From assembly GCA_002424095.1 (NCBI GenBank), contig DIPL01000003.1:120984-133075 (forward strand): a DNA stretch of 12,092 nucleotides, written 5' to 3'. Every line of letters begins with the position of its first letter. Position 1 is the first letter of the stretch. The position numbers and the translations under genes are program-made. The notes beneath the pieces were generated by a model that did not search any database, was not told the DNA's origin, and saw only the letters and a program-made list of their open reading frames with translations. The stretch is from Christensenella sp. UBA5489. GTDB taxonomy: Bacteria; Bacillota; Clostridia; Christensenellales; UBA1242. Shown here piece after piece: positions 1-9,100 of this stretch.

Positions 1-47
1 AAGTTTTGATATAAAAATTCTATATAAGAAAATTTAAAATCTTACAT

Positions 48-69
48 TTTTTGCGTTTTTTCGCAAAAA
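48..69. repeat. Perfect 8-bp inverted repeat with T6 loop in the leader
   Basis: TTTTTGCG (48-55) and CGCAAAAA (62-69) are exact reverse complements around a TTTTTT loop (56-61). The repeat ends 14 bases before the ribosome binding site. Neither strand has a U-tract after the stem, and the stem has only three G-C pairs, so it is a poor intrinsic terminator. It could be a small operator or a weak leader hairpin. The function is unknown and chance is possible in such AT-rich DNA. Confidence 0.45.
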
Positions 70-83
70 CTATAAATTGATTT

Positions 84-89
84 AAAGGA
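84..89 (+). promoter_or_regulatory. Ribosome binding site AAAGGA
   Basis: AAAGGA sits four bases before ATG 94 and matches the core of the Shine-Dalgarno consensus AAGGAG except for its last base. The spacing is slightly short but workable. It supports ATG 94 as the start and suggests an organism that uses Shine-Dalgarno initiation. Confidence 0.75.
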
Positions 90-93
90 TAAA

Positions 94-177
94 ATGAAAG
101 TACATCTTTTAAGAAATATTAAAATCTTTTTCATAATGACCGTTTTAATCGGCTTTGCTTTTGTTTTTTCCGCTTGC
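94..177 (+). other. Lipoprotein signal peptide with lipobox (cleavage before Cys28)
   Basis: Residues 1-10 carry Lys2, His4, Arg7 and Lys10 (the positive n-region). Residues 11-25 are a hydrophobic run (IFFIMTVLIGFAFVF). The lipobox is F-S-A-C with Cys28 encoded by TGC 175-177. Phe at -3 is less common than Leu, but Ser at -2, Ala at -1 and Cys at +1 fit signal peptidase II substrates. The next residues (TTNPYDQ) are polar, as expected of a tether. The residue after Cys is Thr, not Asp. An alternative start at Met15 (ATG 136) would remove all positive charges and is unlikely. Confidence 0.88.
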
Positions 178-3100
178 ACCACGAACCCTTATGACCAAAT
201 GGAAATTCTCCTTTCAAATAATGGCAAAAATGTTACTTTATATTTGCAAGAAGGTGGTGCTTCGACAACAGAAGATATTATTGTTCAAGTTGTTGGTGGT
301 GGGCAAAATATCAATAGGCAAGTTAATGCCAATGCGCAAAGCGATAAATTGGCAATTGATATAAAATATAACGAAAACGATGAAAAAACAATATTGGTTT
401 TGAGGGCAAACGGTACCTGTAAAGATGTTTTGGTAACAGTCAACAGTAAAGAAGGTGGAAAATCAGCATCGTTCTATGTATCAGTGGAAATTCCTATTGA
501 ACATATTTCTCAAACCTCAAATAAATCTGAACTTTATGCTGTAAGAGGCGGAGAAATAGAACTCAAAGCCGAAAAGCTTTTAAATATCATCCCGTCAAAA
601 ACCACGCAAAGAGCGGTAAATTTTTCGCTCCATAATTCAACAATTTCAAATGCTTCAATTGAAGACGGCGTTTTGATGCTGGGTGAAAACTTCAATGAAG
701 AGACAATTGAAATTATGGCGGTGTCGGCATTTGATAACACAAAATTTGCAATTGTAACACTTGATGTTTTAGAACCGATTAACAATATTGTTGATTTCTC
801 TGCGTTTTACGGCAATACAGCAACCGAAATTAATTTGGAAAATAAAATCGAAATTGCAAAAAATACCGACGACAAAAACTCTGCAATTTTCAATATTGTA
901 ATTAACAGTACAAGAAATGTGAACCTTGAAACATTTATTCAAAGCACACTTGGCAAGGAATCGAGATATATTGGAGTTTCCGAAGTTAAAAAAAGCACTA
1001 GCATAAGCCCTACTAGATTTGAAGCAACGGTTAATGCTGAATCTGAAAATGGTGCAGATGCAGTATTTTTTATAATTAAATATTCGGGATATAATTATCA
1101 ATATGTTTCGCCGCTTTTCAATATCGAAACTTATGATGTTGTGAAAGATATTGAAATTTTGGTTGACAATGCCGAACCAGATGATTTCGACTTTGTTGTA
1201 TATTATAATTATTTCGACGTTCCCGGTCTTAAAATAAACGCAACTGTTTCTCCAACAACTGTTCCTAATTCGGAAAAAACACTTATTTTGCAAAGTGGTT
1301 TAAATGCCGACGAATATAGATTTTTCAACAACAACGGCGGAGAAATTGTTTTTAAAGACAATAAATTTGAATTTGAAAGCGGAGAAAATATTTTCATAAA
1401 GGCAAAAACAATGACTTCTAAATCTGCACAATTTAAAATATTTTCAAAATCAAACTCTGAAATAGAAAAAAATTTTAATATTTCATCCTCAGTTGGTGCA
1501 ACTGAACTAGAATTTTCAAATGCGGAAAAAATAGGAAATAAATCATATTACTACCTAACATCTAATCAAATTATGGAAAAAGAAATTTGTTTTACAGTTG
1601 ATAATACAACTGCTGATGAGATTGCAATTTCAGGAACAGGAAATAGTTATAAAACAGATTCAAGTGCAATTTCTGGTGAGGCGAATAGTTTTTCTTTCTT
1701 CATAGAATCAATTCAAGGGAAAGCGAATGAAACTGGAACGGTTACAATATTGCTTAAAAACGGACTCACGGCAATTGCGTATATTGAAGTTTTCACTGAA
1801 CTTGAACAAGATAAAATTTCGTTTTCAATTCCAACTTCACAATATAATCCAGCAATTGGAAAAAGAGTAATGCTTTCCGACGCTATTGTTCTTGGAGAAG
1901 TCTATAACCTAGAATTTAATGTCGCTCTTCAAAAAGATAAGGCAATTTCTTTAAGAATTAATGCGAACAGTCCAGTTGAATTAAGTTATCAATTTTATGA
2001 TTTTATTCTTGATGATGAGACAAGTGTGTATGATGAAATATACGAAGATTTCAACGATTTTGCAAAGGCGGAAGCAGAGAATGAAGGGAACTATGGATCA
2101 TCATCATCCGTTTTGCGTTCAATTTTTCTTAACTTTGCACAAGACCAAATATATTCTAATGAAGTTGGTAAATGTTGGGTTAAAACAGAAGTTAAGGGCT
2201 TTGCGTTAGAAGATGGAGTTAAAAGCGAAATCTCCTATGATTTTTATTTCCTTGTTGAAGTTTATATTCCAGTTAAAAATTTCTTAATTTCAAATCAGGC
2301 AATAACTTTATATGCACTTAATAGTGTAGGCGATGAAAATTATGCAGATACATATAGAGAGGTTTCTGTTGCCCTTACAGGAGAGCCAACTTATAATAAA
2401 ATTGAATGGGAAAATGATTTTGCTTCTTTTCCGGATGATGAAAATTTGATGACATATTCTTTGAACAATGAAGAAATATTCACGTTTGAAGACGATGGGG
2501 ATAGTGTTACGGTATCAGCATTTAGCACTTTGCAAAAATATGAGCATCAAGGAGAAACAATATATGAATATGCGGACTCACGAACTTTTTATTTCATTGC
2601 AAAAGTTAGAGAGTTCGACCGCTTAATAACAATAAGTCTTAAAGTCATAATTAAAAAAGCCGTACAAGTCGAACAAATTATTGTCGAAAACCTTAATGTT
2701 GAAAATGGAATTTATATTGAACTCGATTTCGAAAGTAGCGAAGATTTATTTTATCAAATAATTGCTAGGGCTGATAACGGCACTGGAAATCCAAAGCCGT
2801 TTAACGATAAACTTATTTTTACTTTTATAAATGGAATTGCAACACCTGAATCTTTGCTCTCAATAGATAATAACGGTGTGATTAAAATAGGGAATGAAAA
2901 ATTCGGTGGCACTGGAACAATCAGAATTGCACCTGCGGATAGATTTATTAATAGCAAATACATACCGGGCGAATTCGATGTCGCAGTTTACATTCAAATT
3001 ACGGTTGCTGATGGGCGTTCACGTGGAACGGCATATCGCATAACAAATTTTAGCCAAATGAGTAAGGGTAACTCGGATTTACATTATATTTTAATGAATA

Positions 3101-6100
3101 ATATAACAGTTCCAACAAAGACGGAGAGTTTTGCTATTTTTGAAAATTTCAATGGCGGGCTTTATGGTAGTGTTCTAAGCGATATGCATATTTCAACAAT
3201 AACCACAGATAAATCATTATTCAAGGATTTAGGGGAAAATGCAATTGTTGAAGATTTGATTGTTTGCGGAAATATTGAAAATAGTTACAGCGGCTTTATT
3301 GCAGAAACAAATAACGGAACAATAAAAAACGTAACAATTGATACAAGGATAGTTTTAAACACTTACAATGCAAGCGGAATTAATGCGGTTGATTTTGGTT
3401 ATGTCGGTGGAATTGTCGGCGAAAATAATGCTACTATTTACGGTTGCAATTTCTATGGTAAAATCAATGCACCTGATTCGATTGTCGGTGGAATTGCGGG
3501 ACGCAACAGCGGAAACATTTCTCATTGCACGGTTGAGCTTTATAATTTTGAAAACGAATACGCAACACTTCACGGTGGCAGTTTAACGGGCGGTGTTGTC
3601 GGTGCAATGAATGGCGGAAGTTTAACATATAGTTACATTTATTCGTATGTTAGCGAAAACACGGATCCTAAAAATTATATGGATTTGGAAATTTTGCAAG
3701 GTGGCAAAGTTGGCGGTTTAGTGGGAATTCTTTCAAGTGGTGTTGTCGACATATGCTTTGCTTATGTAAATGATATTGAAAATTTAATTGGCGAAATTAC
3801 AAGCAGCGGTGGCGAAGGGGAAGAGCCTGAAATTATTAACGCATATATCATATACAACACTTCAAACAGTAATTATGATGCGAAATACACTTATAACGGC
3901 ATAGCAGATTATAATTATCAAACAATTGTTTCAAACAATATATGGCAAGCGGCAACGGCGGGCATAAATAAAGGATTTCCTTATTTCAAATCAATTTTAC
4001 AGGAAGAAACATCTCCTGAAATTGGAGAAAAATTAAATAATTTAAAAAATCTATTATCGATTGATGGAAAATCTGTAATTTTTTACTATAAAACAAATTC
4101 AACACTTAACAATCAAGAAGTTGCAGTTTTAAATGCGTGGAACACAATTTCTTTCAACGATTTACTTGGAATTGATGATTCTAGCGGAATTCGTGCAGTT
4201 TCAAGCAATTCTTCAATTATAACGCCATATTCAAATGGCATTTTAATAAAAAATTGTGGTGGAGTTAAACTTACATTATTTTCAAAATATGACTATTCAA
4301 TTTCCAAAGAATTTACCATTTATGTCGTATATCCAATTTTAAACTTTTCGCTCGAAAATAATGGTGTTAAATTTGGAGAAGGCACGGCATTACATTCAAA
4401 AATCAATAAACCGTTTTCAGTTCGTGGCAGTGTTGATGACAGTGTAATTTTTACAAATAAAAAAGTTTTAATTAATACCGATAGTCTTAAAATTATTTTT
4501 CAAACTTTTTCAGATTATATTCAAGGCGGTGGATTGAGCAATTATGCGTTTGACACGCAAGAAATGTATGAAGACACTTCGCAAACCGAATTTAGAATTG
4601 AACATACTTTGAATTTGAATGAATTATCGGTGGCTTATGCTCCTACGGGTGTTGATGAATTGAATGAAATAAATTTGATTTTATCTCAATTTTTCGAAAA
4701 CTACTTTACTTTGAAACTATTTAAAGGTGCGGATGACGTTGAGTTATCTAACTCGGCGATTGAAATTGAACCAATTTATATCTATGAATTCGAGGCTTAT
4801 GTTTTTTCTGATATTGATTTCGTGGCAAGTGCAAATGGAGAAAACGGCGAATGTTTAGGTGCAGAAATGTTCAGCGAAGATGACTTGGAAATTCCGCTTG
4901 GAATTTTAGATATTGAAATAAATGGAAATCAAATTATATATTATATCGGTGCGACAGTGAACAGCGGTGGCGATGCAGGCGAAGCGATATTTATCATTGT
5001 TTTGGACTATCTCAATTCGATTTATTATTTAGATGCAAAAGATAGAACACAGCAAACACTGGACCCTGAACTTGCCGTTTATTTCCAACATAAATTTAAT
5101 ATTTCGGTTGAAATAGGAGATAAATATAAAAATTATAGTTTTGATGAAAAACAATTTATTTTACGTTTGTTTGCCTTAACTTCAAAAAAAGATGTTAATA
5201 ACAGCGATACGGTATATGCTGACTTTAATCTAACAGTTAAATCACAAACGGTTTCAAGCGTAAATGTAACTCATTTTGCACTTGAAAGAAAAACATCATA
5301 TGTTGAAAATAGCAAAAACGTTATGCACTACAATTATGAACAGCAATCGAACAGTGTTTTAACTCCCGGAAGTGAAGGACTTTTGTCGGTTGATGTTTAT
5401 CCAATTTATGCGGACTATGACTATTTGGAAATAACTTATGAAGCGTCGGAAGGCGACCACTATTTGCGAATGACACCAATGAGCAAAGCAACAGAATTTT
5501 CATACATAAAAAGTTCACAAGGTTTTACAACTTTGCCAAATGGAATTCAAATAAATAATAAATATAAGTTTCAAGGAAGCATTGAAAATTCGCTAGCAAG
5601 CATTTATATCAGCACTTTTGTTCCTGAAACAATTGACCGTGATTTAGTTTTTGTTATAACAATAAAGGCTTTTGATAGAAACGGCAAGCAGAGCGGGGAG
5701 CGAATTACATTTAATTTAGTTATTCAATATTTGTCAGGGGCAACTGTTCAATTACAAAATAATGACGGCGAAGAAATCGACTCAGTTGTTCGTGGGGCGA
5801 CCGAAAACTTAATTATAACGGTTAATATAGAACAAAGCATTGCTTCGGTTAATTTAAAAGGTCGTGCAGACACGCCGGATGCAAATAATCTTATCTATTA
5901 TTCAGATTTTGCCGAAACAATTAATGGCGGAACAAAGACATATAGAACCCTTTTACATATAGGAACAGGGTTGATTTTGGAAAATAATTCAAATTTCTTT
6001 ACAATTGAAGTTACAATATCGTGGGTTGCAAGTGGAAAGTTGCAAACAAAAACCACTGTTTTACATATTGGCGTAATGGATTTTGAAGTCGAAGGCATTG

Positions 6101-9100
6101 AACTTAGAACGGACAAGTCAGAAGAGAATATTTTTTCGGGATATATTGGAATTCAAAGTTCACTTCTTTTTGATTTTATAGTAAAAGATTTTATAACACC
6201 AAAAATGTTAGTCAATCCGTCTTTGCAAGAATTTTATAAAAATTCATATTATAAAAATGCATCAGGGACAGACAACGCATTTGACGATTATATTGTCAAT
6301 ATGGAAAACGAAGGCATTGGCAGTTTTATCGGAAACCTCTTTTATGTTGACGGAAGCAGTTTAACGCAAGTTAGGAGGACAAACGGAACAATTGCAATGA
6401 ATGATATTTTCACTTTCTCTGTTGTTGATGGAGTGATAAAAATAACAGGCAAACGTTCAGGTAGTGTTTCAATGCTGTTTAGTTTGCCAGTTAAATTGCC
6501 GAGTTTCAATCGCACCTTAATTAAAAATATTGATTTTTATTTCACAATTAATATAGAAATATATAGTGATGAAGATTCTCCGCTTATAATTGACAGCGAA
6601 GAAGCATTTTATAGTGCAGTAACAGGTGAAAATCCGCAAAACTATATTTTAATGACTGATTTATATCTTTTAGACTATTCGCCAAGTGATACGGGCGGAC
6701 TTGCAAGTTTGGACGGAAATAATTTTGTCATTAATATTTTAAGTTGGAATCAAGATATAGATGGAAATGTATTGCAATTGGCGATGTTTAATAATGTTGT
6801 TGCAGGAACAACACTTAAAAATTTGATAATAAACGTTTATCACGCAAGTTCAATTGTTGTTGACACAACAAGGTTTTCTAATATTGAAATTGCAGGACTT
6901 GCTATTAATAATTACGGTATTATTTATAATTGCCACGTTACCGCTTTTGAGTCAGATTTCACACGACCAAAACTGGAAGTGCCAGAAGGAATTAATGTAG
7001 GTTATTCAATCGGACAAATTGATTCAACAAAAACAAGCAAAATTGCAGGATTTGTACTTAATAATTCTGGATTGATTACAAATAGCCGTGTTGGCGGAAA
7101 AGAAATTATCTTTGCGAATGCAGGAGCAAAACCGCTTTTGCCTTTCAATATAGTAGGGCAAGGAGATATTGCAGGATTTGTATATGACAACAGCGGTAGC
7201 ATTGCAAGTAGTTATTTTGATTATGGAACAATATTAAATAAGACATCAAGCGGAACTGCAACCTTTACGACAGGTTTTGTTGGAACAAACTCGGGAAATG
7301 TTCATCTTTCTTATTCCAAAGGGGTTGGAAGTGATACAAGTGAAGTTAGTTTATCAGAAGCAGGTATAAACACGGCAAATGTCAGTGCCGGTTTTGCTTA
7401 TACAAATCGTGGAGAAATTGGCGATTGCTTTTCAAATATTCTGCTCACGAGTTCAAATGATGCAACAAAATCAGAGTATTCAAGCGGGAGATTGACGTCG
7501 GGATTTGTTTATGATAATCAAGGTCTTGTCGAAAGATGTTATACGGCTTCAAAAATTGAAGATGCAAAGACAACACAAATGAATTTTGTTGGTGGCGATA
7601 ACTTTGACAATATGAAAAACAGTGGCTTCATCCGAAATTCTTATTATTATAATATGTCTTCGGATTTAGATGACGTCTATGCCAGAGCGGATATTAATAT
7701 TTCAGTAAGACGTATAACAGAGCCTGATTTGGCAACAAATTTTTATGGTTTTACATTCGCTAATTCAATGCAGGAATTGAACGGCGTTTGGCATATAACC
7801 AATACAGGACCTGAACTTGTAAGTGCAAACCAAATTGCAGTTTCAAGTCGTTATCTTGCCAACGAAAAATATGATGATATAACAGGCGAACTTGTTTCTT
7901 ATGCGCTTCCATATCACGACAATTATGAATATGGAAGTAAATTAAATCCGATTATAATACGTAATGCAATTGAATTTAACAAAGTATTCGGTGGCGACCA
8001 TCAAAACGCAGGTTCGGCAATTTCTCGTTATTATGATTTAGATGAAAAACTTGTTTTTGGAAATTATCGCATAGTCTCGGAAATTGACTTGTCTGACCTT
8101 ATAACCGATGATTCAAGCGGCGTGAAAGTGAATTCAAGCAATATGACCCTTTCAGGAGGAATGGTTGACGGAAATAAATTTGTTGTTAATGGACTTGAAC
8201 TCGTTGCAAAAATTGAATCAACGGTTAAAGATTACGGTATGTTTGCAGCGCTTAAACAAGATGCAATCATAATGAATATGCGAATTGAAGTCATTGGTGT
8301 TAGTGCGGTTACTGCTCAAAATGTTGGGGCGGTGGCAGGCACTGTTGAGAATTCAAAACTTATAAATATATATCTTTTTAACGGCAATCAAGGGACAACT
8401 TCTTCTGCTGATGTTGTTGGAAATAATATTGTTGGCGGCATCGTTGGAAAGGTTGTCGGAACGAGCGAACTTAAAAATTTGCAAACCGAAAGCATAAATG
8501 CAATAGCGAACCACGTTTCGCCACTTACATCTCAAAGATTTAATAGAAATGAAACTCCGTTGAATAAAGTTAATTCAAATGTTTCCTATGCTGGCGGAAT
8601 TGCAGGTGTTGCCGATATTTATAAAGAAAGTGCAAAATCTGATTTAAAACACAATGACCGACTTAAAGACTCGCCACTTGCTTTCCTTTATGTCAAGGGA
8701 AATATGCATATATACGGCTCAGCGGCAGGTGGAATTGTTGGATATTTAGGGCCACAAACACTTTTGCGTGATGTTCTCCTTGAACTTTCAGAAGCAAAAA
8801 ATCAAAAACTTTTAGGCTACAATTTCTCCGCAGGCGGAATTGTTGGACAATGTTATGGCGATATTGATATGGCGCGAGCAGAACACGAATACGTTCTGCA
8901 ATCTCTCATTGAAAACAGTGTGCAGGCTTATTATAAAAATCCATCAAACGAAACGATTGAACGTGGAAATCTCGAACTTTTCGAACACGATGATGTTGGT
9001 AAATATGAACCTAAATACATAGGCGGAATTGTTGGAGAACTTATAACGGGAAATATTTCTCATTCATATAGCAAAATTCCAGTAAGAAACACACGGGCTC

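Larger units (their letters stand above)
1..93. other. Upstream non-coding leader
   Basis: This is very AT-rich sequence with stops in the frame of the giant gene at 7-9 (TGA), 22-24 (TAA) and 73-75 (TAA), which bound the coding region on its left. It includes the inverted repeat and the ribosome binding site. No convincing -35/-10 pair can be assigned: TTGATA at 6-11, TATATA at 21-26 and TATAAA at 71-76 do not pair at 16-18 base spacing. The promoter may lie to the left of the window. Confidence 0.6.

Noticed and set aside
48..69. Intrinsic terminator of an upstream gene
   Set aside because: The stem has only three G-C pairs and there is no T-tract after it on either strand.
6..76. Sigma-70-type promoter built from TTGATA (6-11) with TATATA (21-26) or TATAAA (71-76)
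   Set aside because: The spacings are 9 and 59 bases, not near 17. No other hexamer pair at proper distance is better than expected in AT-rich DNA.
769..1293. 174-codon ORF on the minus strand
   Set aside because: It lies entirely antisense to the well-supported giant frame, has no ribosome binding site that I can see, and its Cys/Phe/Asn/Ile-rich translation looks like the complement of AT-rich beta-strand codons.
1997..2209. 70-codon ORF on the plus strand
   Set aside because: It is in another frame of the giant gene, and its His run comes from the TCATCATCATCC stretch that encodes Ser in the real frame. No start signal supports it.
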